From: Mycolicibacterium mageritense
GTDB lineage: Bacteria; Actinomycetota; Actinomycetes; Mycobacteriales; Mycobacteriaceae
Direction of reading: 5' to 3'
Assembly (NCBI RefSeq): GCF_010727475.1
Contig: NZ_AP022567.1
Location: forward strand, 434,001 to 498,000
DNA length: 64,000 bases
Within the stretch, counting starts at the first letter, position 1, and every line of letters starts with the position of its first letter. The notes beneath the pieces were generated by a model. It made no database searches, was not told the DNA's origin, and saw only the letters and a list, made by a program, of their open reading frames with translations. The position numbers were made by a program, and so were the translations under genes. This document shows positions 33,009-40,991 of the stretch, one piece after another.

Positions 33009-34283
33009 ATGAGGAATTCGGCCGTCGCGCATACATTCACTCAGGTGAATCGGCGGGAGCTGGAATACGCCTCCAGCATTGTCATCATCGGGCTGCTCGC
33101 CGGCCTTGCCGGGATGGCGACCACCGTGTTGCTGCATGCGGTCGAGCACCTGACCTATCACTACTCGTTCGGCTCACTGCTCGAGGGCGTCACCGAAAGC
33201 AGCCCGATCCGGCGCGCGCTGGGGCCTATGGTCGGCGGCGCGCTGGCCGGGCTGGGGTGGTGGGCGTTGCGCCGTAGGGTCGAGATCCCCGCGCTGTCGG
33301 CCACCATTTCCGAGCACCGGCGCGTTCCGCGGTTGCCGCTCACCCTGGATGCCGCGCTGCAGGTGCTGCTCGTCGGCGCAGGCGCGTCGCTGGGCAGGGA
33401 GGGTGCACCACGCCAATTCTCGGTCGCACTGGGCGATCTCGGAACCTCACGGTGGTCGTTGACCGCCCGAGACCGAGAGATCCTGCTGGCCTGTGCGGCG
33501 GGCGCGGGCCTGGCCGCGGTGTACAGCGTCCCGGTGGGCGGCGCGCTGTTCGCGACGCGCATCATGCTCAACACCTGGCAACCCAGGGCTGTGGGCACCG
33601 CGCTGATCACCTCGAGCCTGGCCGTTGCCGTCGCCGCACCGGTCACCCATGTGCGTGCCCCGCTCGACTGGCCCGATCCCGAACTGTCCTATCTCCTTTG
33701 CGGTTTCGCGCTCGTGCTGGCCCCGCTCGCACTGGGCGTCGGCTTGGCGTTCAACTGGATCATGGCCGCCGCGCGGCCCGCCACCATGACGACATCCTGG
33801 TTGTTGATTCCGGGGATCGCGGCTGCCGGACTGTTGATCGGCATCTGCTCGGTGTGGTGGCCCGAACTGCCCGGCAACGGCAAGAGCATCCTGACCGTCA
33901 GCCTCAGCAGCACCATGACGCTCGGCGGCGCCGCGGTGATCCTGTTCCTCAAACCCACGCTCACCGCAGTATTTCTGCGCGCCGGCGCGGTCGGCGGAAT
34001 GCTCACGCCGTCGCTGGCCACCGGCGCGGCACTGGGTTCGGTGGTGGCGCTGTCGATCAACACGTGGACCGAACACCACGTGAGCATGCCGGCCGTGTCA
34101 TTGACCTGTGCCGCAGGCGTTCTGGCCGTGACGCAGCGGGCACCACTGTGGGCCGCGTTGTTCGTGTGGGAACTCGCGCGGCCACCATGGTGGGTGCTGG
34201 TGCCGTTCGTCGTCGCTGCCGCCGCGACCGATACATTGCGACGGTTGTGGGAGCGTCGGCGGGAGCCGGCCGTTCCCGCATAG
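33009..34283 (+). CDS. ClC-family chloride channel or Cl-/H+ antiporter
   Basis: 424 aa with about 10-11 hydrophobic helices. The ClC signature GREGAPRQ near residue 137 (GxEGP-type selectivity loop) is followed by AGAGLAAVYSVPVGGALFATRI (the G[K/R]-x-x-x-P region near 170). The third loop carries KPTLTAVFLRAGAVGGMLTPSLA, corresponding to the GIF/GGxFxP motif. The usual selectivity serine GSGIP and the gating glutamate are not clearly present (Gly-Arg-Glu-Gly holds the Glu). AAGGCGG lies 7 nt before ATG 33009; a GTG at 33045 is an alternative. No C-terminal CBS domains. Confidence 0.85.
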   Translation: MRNSAVAHTFTQVNRRELEYASSIVIIGLLAGLAGMATTVLLHAVEHLTYHYSFGSLLEGVTESSPIRRALGPMVGGALAGLGWWALRRRVEIPALSATISEHRRVPRLPLTLDAALQVLLVGAGASLGREGAPRQFSVALGDLGTSRWSLTARDREILLACAAGAGLAAVYSVPVGGALFATRIMLNTWQPRAVGTALITSSLAVAVAAPVTHVRAPLDWPDPELSYLLCGFALVLAPLALGVGLAFNWIMAAARPATMTTSWLLIPGIAAAGLLIGICSVWWPELPGNGKSILTVSLSSTMTLGGAAVILFLKPTLTAVFLRAGAVGGMLTPSLATGAALGSVVALSINTWTEHHVSMPAVSLTCAAGVLAVTQRAPLWAALFVWELARPPWWVLVPFVVAAAATDTLRRLWERRREPAVPA

Positions 34284-34500
34284 GCGCAAAGTGGCAGCAT
34301 CCGCCAAGTCATTGCGACCGCAAGTCCGCAGCAAATTCGTCGATGCCGGCTTCGGCGTGATCGCCATGCCACGACCGGCGTCGCCCGGCAGGCGCGCCAC
34401 GGCGAAGCCCCGCACCGGCGGACGCGGGGCACACCGCAACACAGTTGGATTCAAGTTGCCCCGGGAAAGCACATATAGGCGGCCTACTCAACCCTCCAAC

Positions 34501-34535
34501 AGTTAATTGGTGTCAGCAGCTGACATTAATTAACT
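34501..34535. repeat. 35-bp near-perfect palindrome in the gap before the second porin-like gene
   Basis: The outer arms AGTTAATT/AATTAACT and inner arms TGTCAGC/GCTGACA around a single central A give 15 Watson-Crick pairs plus two G-T positions. As RNA it could fold as one uninterrupted 17-bp stem. It lies 218 bp after the ClC gene and 242 bp before ATG 34777, in an AT-richer 490-bp gap (34284-34776). No T tract follows. Confidence 0.7.
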
Positions 34536-34553
34536 GGACCGTAAGTGGCCATT

Positions 34554-34567
34554 TTCGACGCGTCGAA
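34554..34567. repeat. 14-bp perfect palindrome
   Basis: TTCGACGCGTCGAA, 19 bp after the 35-bp palindrome. It may be part of the same control region for the gene at 34777. The rest of the gap holds a weak frame at 34291-34506 of Arg/Pro-rich composition that I do not call. Confidence 0.4.
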
Positions 34568-34776
34568 TCGCTTCTGGGGAAATTCAGCCACACAAACCGG
34601 AAACGCCAAGCGCCAACCCTTTCACCAGCTAGTTTCCTTTGCGAACGGTTCCAGTTGCCGACGTTTGCGCAGCGACATCGACCGTTGTCGAAGTTCGTTA
34701 GAATCCCGAATTTTTAGGTTTTTCTCAGTTAGCTTTTGCGGTGTCAGCGCATTTACACCGACGTAAAGGAGATTTC

Positions 34777-36114
34777 ATGCAAGTCGCTGCACGTTCTTAT
34801 CTGGCCGCCGGAGCGGCACTCGTCGGAGCCAGCGCCATGGCCATCAGCCCGGTCGCGCCGCCATTGCCTGACATCGACGTTCCCGCAGTCTCTTCGGTCA
34901 ACGTCAGCCTCAGCGCAGCTGTCGATCCGATCGAGGCCTACATCCAGTTGATCGGCAACACCATCACCAATGTGGGAACGACGATCGAAACGGAGTTGGC
35001 CGACCCCGCGCCGGTATTACAGCAACTCATCGCGAATCAGCTGATCACCGCTCAAGCGCTCGCCACAGGCCTGCAGGGAGCCGGTGAGGGCCTGATCAAC
35101 CAGCTGGATCCGGCGAATCCGTATGGCATTCCCGCGGGACTGCAACAGGCGCTCACCCATCTCCTCGAAGGCGACGTCAACGCTGCGGTGTCCGCGGCGT
35201 GGGGTGCCCTGCTCAGCCCCGTGTTGAACGTCGGCCTCCCGTTGCTCGAACCGACGATCAACGCCATCAAGCAGCCGGTGCAGAACCTGCTCAACGTGCT
35301 GAACAACCCGCTCGTCGTCCTGATGCCGGTACTCGGGGCACTCAACGTCGCGTACACCACCGTCACCGTCACCGGGAACGTCGGCCAGGACATCGTCGAC
35401 TCGGTCAAGGAAGGCGATCCGCTCGGTGTCGTCAACGCGATGCTCGGCGGACCCGCCCGCATCACCGACGCGTTCCTCAACGGCAATGAGCTCGGCGGCG
35501 GCGTCTTCGGTCCCAACCTCGGTCTGTTGTCCGCGCTCCGGCAAGCCCGCGAGGCACTCGCGGCCGCCATCACGCCGCCCGCGGCTGATGTCAATGCGGT
35601 GACGGCCGCACCCGACACGGCCGCCGCTACGGTGACTTTGGACGTCTCTCCGCAGTCGGTGCAGACGCCCGCCGAGTCCAGCACGGTGTCGACCGCCGAC
35701 ACAACGCCGACGTCGGAAGCTGCCGCTTCGAACGAAAGCGGCGCGGCCGCAACGGGAACCGCAGCCGGCACAGAGGGCTCCACGACGTCCGAAGCCGAAT
35801 CCGAAAGCACGTCCACGTCGACGGCCGGCAGCACGACAGTCGTGAAGGACAGCATCAAGGCGGAACCCGGCAAGACAGACACGTCGGTCAAGTCCAGCCG
35901 GACCAACCCGCTCAAGCAGGTCCGGAATGACATCCGGGACACCGTCAGGAACGTCACCGACGGGTTGAAGAAGGCTGCCGAGGGTCTCACCGGCAAACCC
36001 AAGAGTCCCAAGGCGAAGACCGATTCGCCAAGCGGTTCAACCAGTTCCGGCGAAAATGCCGGTTCGTCTTCATCGAGCAGCGGGTCGAGCGGAAGCTCAA
36101 GCAACGCCGCCTGA
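34777..36114 (+). CDS. Secreted porin-like (GjpA-like) protein, second copy
   Basis: 445 aa. Signal peptide about 1-29 (ARSYLAAGAALVGASAMAIS). A hydrophobic, Asn/Leu-rich mature domain (about 35-265; VDPIEAYIQLIGNTITNVGT, LNNPLVVLMPVLGALNVAYT) resembles mycobacterial proteins named after Gordonia porin GjpA. This is followed by a Thr/Ser/Glu/Ala low-complexity region and a Lys-rich then Ser-rich tail. The overall plan equals that of 30186-31532, though the two are diverged. AAAGGAGA lies 6 nt before ATG 34777, a strong ribosome site; upstream codons to 34741 are not needed. The long AT-richer upstream region with two palindromes suggests regulated expression. Confidence 0.78.
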   Translation: MQVAARSYLAAGAALVGASAMAISPVAPPLPDIDVPAVSSVNVSLSAAVDPIEAYIQLIGNTITNVGTTIETELADPAPVLQQLIANQLITAQALATGLQGAGEGLINQLDPANPYGIPAGLQQALTHLLEGDVNAAVSAAWGALLSPVLNVGLPLLEPTINAIKQPVQNLLNVLNNPLVVLMPVLGALNVAYTTVTVTGNVGQDIVDSVKEGDPLGVVNAMLGGPARITDAFLNGNELGGGVFGPNLGLLSALRQAREALAAAITPPAADVNAVTAAPDTAAATVTLDVSPQSVQTPAESSTVSTADTTPTSEAAASNESGAAATGTAAGTEGSTTSEAESESTSTSTAGSTTVVKDSIKAEPGKTDTSVKSSRTNPLKQVRNDIRDTVRNVTDGLKKAAEGLTGKPKSPKAKTDSPSGSTSSGENAGSSSSSSGSSGSSSNAA

Positions 36115-36126
36115 GCCCGTATCGAA

Positions 36127-36163
36127 CAGTGGCCCCCTGGTCTGCATGGCGAGGGGGCCACTG
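36127..36163. terminator. Terminator between the porin-like gene and lpqW
   Basis: CAGTGGCCCCCT (36127-36138) pairs with AGGGGGCCACTG (36152-36163), a perfect 12-bp stem with a 13-nt loop, followed by CCCTTTT on the plus strand. It separates convergent genes. Confidence 0.85.
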
Positions 36164-36172
36164 CCCTTTTCG

Positions 36173-38065
36173 CTATCGCGTCTTGGTCCAGTTCCCCGCG
36201 TCGCCGACGATGCCGACCGGTACCGCACCGGACAGGCTGACGTTCTGCACGCTCGGGCCTGCCGCGACGATGGTGGTGTCCTGCAGGATCGGCAGCACGG
36301 TGGCCATGTTCCACAACCGGGGTTCGACGGCTTCGATCACCGCGGCGATGTTCTCTGAACCATCCAGCGCCGCATCGATTTTCGGCTGAATACTGCGGTC
36401 GCAGATTCCGGTGATGTTGCTCGGCGCCTGCACCAGTTCACCACCGTCGAGCGACGGCGGCGCCGGCGGCGCGGTGGTCGCCGTCGCCGTCCCACTCGGC
36501 GGCGGCGTGGTGCTGCTCGGCGATGTCGTCGTCGGTGTGGGCACGCCGGGAGTGGCCGTGGCAACCGCCGTCGCCTCCAAAGCCCGGCAGCCGTAGCGCG
36601 ATGCCAGCGTTGTCGCCAGGTCTCCCCCGGCCTGATGCCAGCCGACCACCGCGTCGACCCGATTGTTGGTCAATGCCTCGCCGTACAGCGCGACGGGATC
36701 CAGCGCCAGCACCGACGCGTCGATCCCGACGTTGCGCAACTGATCGGCCGCGGTGTTGGCGACGGCCACCGACGTCGGGTCGTTCGACGCCACTCCGAGC
36801 ACCAGGGCCAACGGGGCTCCGTCCTTGGTGATGCGGGGCCTGCCGTTGTCCGGCGGCGGCGCCCCCGGTGTGGGTGGCGCGGCCGCCTGAGTCTCAAAAC
36901 CGGCGCCGCGCAACAGGTCCAGTGCTGCGTCCCGGCTCATCGCCGGCGGCGCCGTGGGCACGTATCCCGGATCCGACGGCGAACGCACCTGGGCTTGCGC
37001 GAGGGTGACGGTGTTGTCGTCCCCCGCTCCCACCGAGGCGAGCAGGTCGACGTCGATGAGCCCCAGAATCGCCTTACGCACCTGGACATCGGCGAGCTTG
37101 GGCTGCTGGGCGCGCAAGGCCAGCTGCATGACGCGCGGAGTCACGATTCGCGCCGTCCGGACGTCGGGGATCGCGCTGAGCTGGGCGAAAGTCGCTGCGC
37201 CGCCGTGCACTTGGGCGACCTGAGTGTCGCCGTTGCGGATCGAATCGGCCAACGCGGCGGGTGCGCCGCCCCGGCGGAACAGCAGCAGATCGGGCTTGGC
37301 CGGCACGCTCCAGAACCGGTCGTTGCGGGCCAGCAGGATCTCGTCGCGTTGTGGGTCGATGCTCTCGACGCGGAACTGGCCGCCGGTGACGGGCATCGCC
37401 CTGGCCAATCCGGCTCCGAATCCGCCGGGCACGTCCTTGACGATGTGGGCGGGCAGGATGTCGTTGAACAGTTCGCGCCAAGCCGGGTACGGCTGCGAGA
37501 ACGTCACGACGGCCTGCTTCCCGCCCTCGACGGACTGCACACCGGTGATCAGGTCGTAGCCAGCCGGGTCGACCACGCCGGGCTGGCTGACCATCTGCCG
37601 CCACAGGTACCAGTAGTCGTCAGCGGCGATCGGTGCGTTGTCGGTCCACTGCGCCTCGGGCCGGATCTTGTACGTCACCGTGAACGGGTTGTCGTTGGTC
37701 ACCTCGGCGGACTCGAGCAACGTCTTGTCGAGTTCCCACCGCGAGCCCGTCGGGGACTTCGGATCGGGGACGGGCCGGAACGAGCTCGGCAGCACCAACG
37801 CGGCGACGGCCGCGTTCACCGGCGACTGGTCGGACAGCAGATGTGGATTGAAGCCTGGCCCGATCGCATCGATCGCCATGATGACCTGAGTCGCCTTCGG
37901 CGGCGGCGGTGGCGTGGACTCCGTCGTCTCGGTGCTCTGCGGTGCAGGAGGCGGACTGACCGTGCAGCCGCTAAGCAGAAGAGCCGGCACCGAGATGAGC
38001 GCCCCGATCGTCTTGTGGGCGCGTCTGGAGGGTGTCGGCACGCCCCTCAGGGTATCGACCCGCAT
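36173..38065 (-). CDS. lpqW: Lipoprotein LpqW, substrate-binding-protein fold
   Basis: 630-aa lipoprotein of the SBP_bac_5 (peptide/nickel binding) fold. Signal peptide with lipobox LLSGC (lipidated Cys34 from ATG 38065), a Pro/Thr linker, then the binding-protein domain with ALVLPSSFRPVPD, TYKIRPEAQWTDNAPIAADD and YDLITGVQSVEGGKQ. A Pro/Thr-rich insertion (about 505-545) interrupts the C-terminal lobe. Position beside typA matches Rv1166/LpqW. Published work shows M. smegmatis LpqW acts at the branch between polar PIMs and LM/LAM, and that lpqW mutants acquire suppressor mutations in pimE; both genes are in this window. It is not next to ABC permease genes, as expected for LpqW. Confidence 0.9.
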   Translation of the reverse strand: MRVDTLRGVPTPSRRAHKTIGALISVPALLLSGCTVSPPPAPQSTETTESTPPPPPKATQVIMAIDAIGPGFNPHLLSDQSPVNAAVAALVLPSSFRPVPDPKSPTGSRWELDKTLLESAEVTNDNPFTVTYKIRPEAQWTDNAPIAADDYWYLWRQMVSQPGVVDPAGYDLITGVQSVEGGKQAVVTFSQPYPAWRELFNDILPAHIVKDVPGGFGAGLARAMPVTGGQFRVESIDPQRDEILLARNDRFWSVPAKPDLLLFRRGGAPAALADSIRNGDTQVAQVHGGAATFAQLSAIPDVRTARIVTPRVMQLALRAQQPKLADVQVRKAILGLIDVDLLASVGAGDDNTVTLAQAQVRSPSDPGYVPTAPPAMSRDAALDLLRGAGFETQAAAPPTPGAPPPDNGRPRITKDGAPLALVLGVASNDPTSVAVANTAADQLRNVGIDASVLALDPVALYGEALTNNRVDAVVGWHQAGGDLATTLASRYGCRALEATAVATATPGVPTPTTTSPSSTTPPPSGTATATTAPPAPPSLDGGELVQAPSNITGICDRSIQPKIDAALDGSENIAAVIEAVEPRLWNMATVLPILQDTTIVAAGPSVQNVSLSGAVPVGIVGDAGNWTKTR

Positions 38066-38084
38066 CGGCGACGCTGCGAAGCGC

Positions 38085-39974
38085 TCAGCCGCGGGCCTTG
38101 GCACGCGCCTTGGCCCGCGCCCGCAGGCTCGCGGTGAGCTCGATCTTGCGCACGCGCACGATCTCCGGCGTCACCTCGACACATTCGTCGGCCGCGCAGA
38201 ACTCCATGGCCTGCTCGAGGTCGAGTTCCAACGGCCGAGCGAGGGTCTCGATGACATCGGCCGTGGACGACCGCATGTTGGTCAGCTTCTTCTCGCGCGT
38301 GATGTTGATGTCGAGATCCTCGGCGCGCGGATTGATGCCGACCACCTGGCCCTCGTAGGTGTCCTGGCCGGGCTCGACGAAGAACTGCCCACGGTCGGCC
38401 AGCTGGATCATCGCGAACGGGGTGATGGATCCGGAGCGGTCGCTGACCAGCGAACCGGTGTGGCGGGCCCGGATCTCTCCGGCCCACGGCCGGTACCCGT
38501 CGAACACCGCGTTGGCGATGCCGGTGCCGCGGGTCTCGGTCAGGAAGTCGGTGCGGAAGCCGATCAGCCCGCGGCTGGGCACGATGAAGTCCATCCGCAC
38601 CCAGCCCGCGGCATGGTTGGTCATCTCTTCCATGCGGCCCTTGCGCGCGGCCATCAGTTGCGTGATGGCGCCGACGAACTCTTCGGGACAGTCGATGGTC
38701 AGAGCCTCGAACGGTTCGTGCAGCTTGCCGTCGATCGTGCGGGTCACCACCTGTGGCTTGCCCACGGTGAGCTCGAAACCTTCGCGGCGCATCTGCTCGA
38801 CAAGGATCGCCAGCGCCAGCTCGCCACGGCCCTGCACCTCCCAGGCGTCGGGACGGCCGATGTCGACGACACGGATCGACACGTTGCCGACGAGCTCCTG
38901 GTCGAGCCGGCTCTTGACCATCCGCGCGGTCAGCTTGTGCCCGGACACCCGGCCGGCCAGCGGCGAGGTGTTGGTGCCGATGACCACCGAGATGGCCGGC
39001 TCGTCGACCGTGACGCGGGGCAGGGCGTGCGCGTGCTCCGGGTCGGCCAGGGTGTCGCCGATCATGATCTCGGGGATGCCCGCGACGGCGACGATGTCAC
39101 CCGCGACGGCCTCGGAGGTCGCGGTGCGCTCGACGCCTTCGGTGACCAGAAGTTCGGTGATCTTGGCGGAGGTGATCACGGGCGCGCCGTCCACCTCACG
39201 CATCCAGGCGACCTGCTGGCCCTTCTTGAGCTTGCCGTTGTAGATGCGCACGAGGGCCAACCGGCCGAGGAACGCCGAAGCGTCGAGGTTGGTGACGAGC
39301 GCCTGCAGCGGGGCTTCCGGGTCGCCTGACGGCGGCGGGATGTGCTCCATCAGCACGTCGAACAGCGGGTCGAGGTTCTCCCCGTCGGGGTTCTGGCCGT
39401 TTTCGGGCTGGGTGGTCGAGGCGATACCGGCCCGGCCCGACGCGTACAGCGTCGGCAGGTCGAGCGCCTTCTCGGCCGCGGCCTGGGCCTCCTCGTCGAG
39501 GTCGGACGCGACATCGAGCAGCAGATCGTGGCTTTCCTCGACCACCTCGGCGATACGTGCGTCGGGGCGGTCGGTCTTGTTGACCACCAGGATCACCGGC
39601 AGATGTGCGGCCAGCGCCTTACGCAGCACGAACCGGGTCTGCGGCAACGGCCCTTCGGAGGCGTCGACCAGCAGCAGCACACCGTCGACCATCGACAGGC
39701 CGCGCTCGACCTCGCCGCCGAAGTCCGCGTGGCCCGGCGTGTCGATCACGTTGATGACGGTGACCGTGCCGTCCGCGTTGTGCCGGTGCACCGCGGTGTT
39801 CTTGGCAAGGATCGTGATGCCCTTTTCCCGCTCCAGGTCGCCGGAGTCCATGATGCGCTCGGTGGAGTCGTCTCCGCGGTGGGTCAACGCACCCGACTGC
39901 CGCAGCATGGCGTCGACTAGGGTCGTTTTGCCGTGGTCGACGTGGGCCACGATGGCGACGTTGCGAAAGTTCAC
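38085..39974 (-). CDS. typA: Ribosome-associated GTPase TypA/BipA
   Basis: 629-aa translational GTPase of the EF-G-like family involved in ribosome assembly and stress adaptation. G1 AHVDHGKT at 10-17, G2 region near DSTERIMDSGDLEREKGITI, G3 DTPGHADFGGEV, G4 NKTDRPDAR; then EF-Tu domain 2, a domain III/V pair and the TypA-specific C-terminal domain (RGTGIANAVFDGYRPW, then LTNMRSSTAD). GTG 39974 is chosen, as VNFRNVAIVAHVDHGK is the standard N-terminus. It is 19 bp upstream of lpqW, so the two are probably one operon. A divergent small gene begins 56 bp away. Confidence 0.96.
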   Translation of the reverse strand: MNFRNVAIVAHVDHGKTTLVDAMLRQSGALTHRGDDSTERIMDSGDLEREKGITILAKNTAVHRHNADGTVTVINVIDTPGHADFGGEVERGLSMVDGVLLLVDASEGPLPQTRFVLRKALAAHLPVILVVNKTDRPDARIAEVVEESHDLLLDVASDLDEEAQAAAEKALDLPTLYASGRAGIASTTQPENGQNPDGENLDPLFDVLMEHIPPPSGDPEAPLQALVTNLDASAFLGRLALVRIYNGKLKKGQQVAWMREVDGAPVITSAKITELLVTEGVERTATSEAVAGDIVAVAGIPEIMIGDTLADPEHAHALPRVTVDEPAISVVIGTNTSPLAGRVSGHKLTARMVKSRLDQELVGNVSIRVVDIGRPDAWEVQGRGELALAILVEQMRREGFELTVGKPQVVTRTIDGKLHEPFEALTIDCPEEFVGAITQLMAARKGRMEEMTNHAAGWVRMDFIVPSRGLIGFRTDFLTETRGTGIANAVFDGYRPWAGEIRARHTGSLVSDRSGSITPFAMIQLADRGQFFVEPGQDTYEGQVVGINPRAEDLDINITREKKLTNMRSSTADVIETLARPLELDLEQAMEFCAADECVEVTPEIVRVRKIELTASLRARAKARAKARG

Positions 39975-40030
39975 CTGGTGATTCTCGCAGTCAGGCCGGT
40001 CTATCACGAAAACGAGAGAGCCCCGTCACG

Positions 40031-40198
40031 TTGAAGCCCGCCAAGCTGGCCCACCTGAAACCCAAGAAGAAGTGCTGTCGGAGCAAGCCGCGGTGCAAAC
40101 GATGCCCACTCGTGCTGCACAAGGTCCGCAAGGCCCACCACAACGGGGTGCGGGGTCACGAACTCGAAAAAGTCTTCAAAGTGGCCAGGAAATCCTAA
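40031..40198 (+). CDS. 55-aa basic Cys-rich small protein
   Basis: A short frame starting at TTG 40031 and ending TAA 40196-40198. It is extremely basic (about one-third Lys/Arg/His) with a compact cysteine cluster CCRSKPRCKRC, likely one zinc site, and a helical C-terminus ending EKVFKVARKS. Similar short Lys/Cys proteins with a KPRCKRCP core are, to my recollection, widespread in actinobacteria. No ATG or GTG start is in reach; a GAGAGAG stretch lies about 10 nt upstream. It is divergent from typA and 62 bp before the next gene. It could be ribosome- or nucleic-acid-associated; function not known. Confidence 0.7.
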   Translation: MKPAKLAHLKPKKKCCRSKPRCKRCPLVLHKVRKAHHNGVRGHELEKVFKVARKS

Positions 40199-40260
40199 GG
40201 CTCGAGAGCTACCTTTGAGTTATCCGTCAGGTGGTGTCAGGCACGGTTGGAGGTACCGAT

Positions 40261-40527
40261 ATGACGGTCTATGAAGTGCTCACCGTGGCATTGATCATCG
40301 TGCTGGCCGCAGCGACGACCGTGGCGATCTACGTGGGGCTGGCCAACTGGATCGGCGCCTGCTACATGGTGCGATGCAGCGAATGCCATCACCTGACCTT
40401 CGCCTCGGTAAACCGTCCGCAGCAGTCGTGTGCACATTGCCGTCATCCTGTGCTGCTGCATCCGCTGTACGCGGCGAGCCACCCCGGCGGAGGCGTGCGG
40501 GTGGTCGGCGACCGCCTGCGCTACTGA
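40261..40527 (+). CDS. Small membrane protein with a zinc ribbon
   Basis: 88 aa. One N-terminal TM helix (about 5-30; VLTVALIIVLAAATTVAIYV) followed by a zinc-ribbon pattern VRCSECHHL and SCAHCRHP (two CxxC pairs 20 residues apart), facing the cytosol if the N-terminus is out. GGAGGT lies 7 nt upstream of ATG 40261. It ends 3 bp before the convergent PNPOx-like gene. No family name is known to me. Confidence 0.8.
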   Translation: MTVYEVLTVALIIVLAAATTVAIYVGLANWIGACYMVRCSECHHLTFASVNRPQQSCAHCRHPVLLHPLYAASHPGGGVRVVGDRLRY

Positions 40528-40530
40528 GCG

Positions 40531-40986
40531 TCAGGAGACCGTCGAGGCGCCGGTATCGGTGCCGAGGTAGTGCGGCACACCGCGGCTGCGGAACTGGCGG
40601 CCGGTCACCTTCTCGGTGCGGATCCGGACGAAGTGGTCACGTCTGCCGTCGACCCACGGTTGGACGAACGTCCCGGCGATGGCGACGAGCTCGTCCACGT
40701 CGGTGACGGTTTGTGCATGCCCAACCACGGTCACGCTCCAGCCGGTGTGCAGGTCGGCATCCAACTCGTCGGCCTCGAATGCCACCACCTGCTTCTCGGT
40801 GGCCGCTGACAGCTTGGCGCCGCCTGCGACCCGGAACACCACGTCGTCGTGCCAGAGCCGGAAGTTGACCGGTTGCACCGCGGGCAACGCCTCCTCGGTG
40901 AACACCAGGCGGCCCACGCGGACCTTGTTCAACAGATCCAGGCACTGCCTGCGGCTGAGAACGTCGAGTTCTTGTCCCTTGGGCAT
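40531..40986 (-). CDS. Pyridoxamine 5'-phosphate oxidase-like flavin-binding protein
   Basis: 151 aa with the split beta-barrel fold of PNPOx-like/FDOR proteins: CLDLLNKVRVGRLVFTEEALPAVQPVNF at the start, VVFRVAGGAKLSAATEKQVVAFEADELD in the middle, and GWSVTVVGHAQTVTD. These bind FMN, F420 or haem; the cofactor cannot be told here. ATG 40986 has a strong AAGGAGG 9 nt upstream. It is 5 bp after a wax ester synthase gene, a pairing that recalls Rv3129-Rv3130c (tgs1) in the M. tuberculosis dormancy regulon. A DosR-like box precedes the operon. Confidence 0.87.
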   Translation of the reverse strand: MPKGQELDVLSRRQCLDLLNKVRVGRLVFTEEALPAVQPVNFRLWHDDVVFRVAGGAKLSAATEKQVVAFEADELDADLHTGWSVTVVGHAQTVTDVDELVAIAGTFVQPWVDGRRDHFVRIRTEKVTGRQFRSRGVPHYLGTDTGASTVS

Positions 40987-40991
40987 GATGA

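Noticed and set aside
33035..33050. ATTCAC-tcag-GTGAAT dyad at the start of the ClC gene
   Set aside because: Lies inside the coding frame from ATG 33009, which has a good ribosome site; kept only as an alternative-start note.
34291..34506. 71-codon frame after the ClC gene
   Set aside because: Arg/Pro-rich, no ribosome site, ends in the palindrome region.
36635..38137. 500-codon plus-strand frame opposite lpqW
   Set aside because: Antisense shadow with His/Arg-rich composition.
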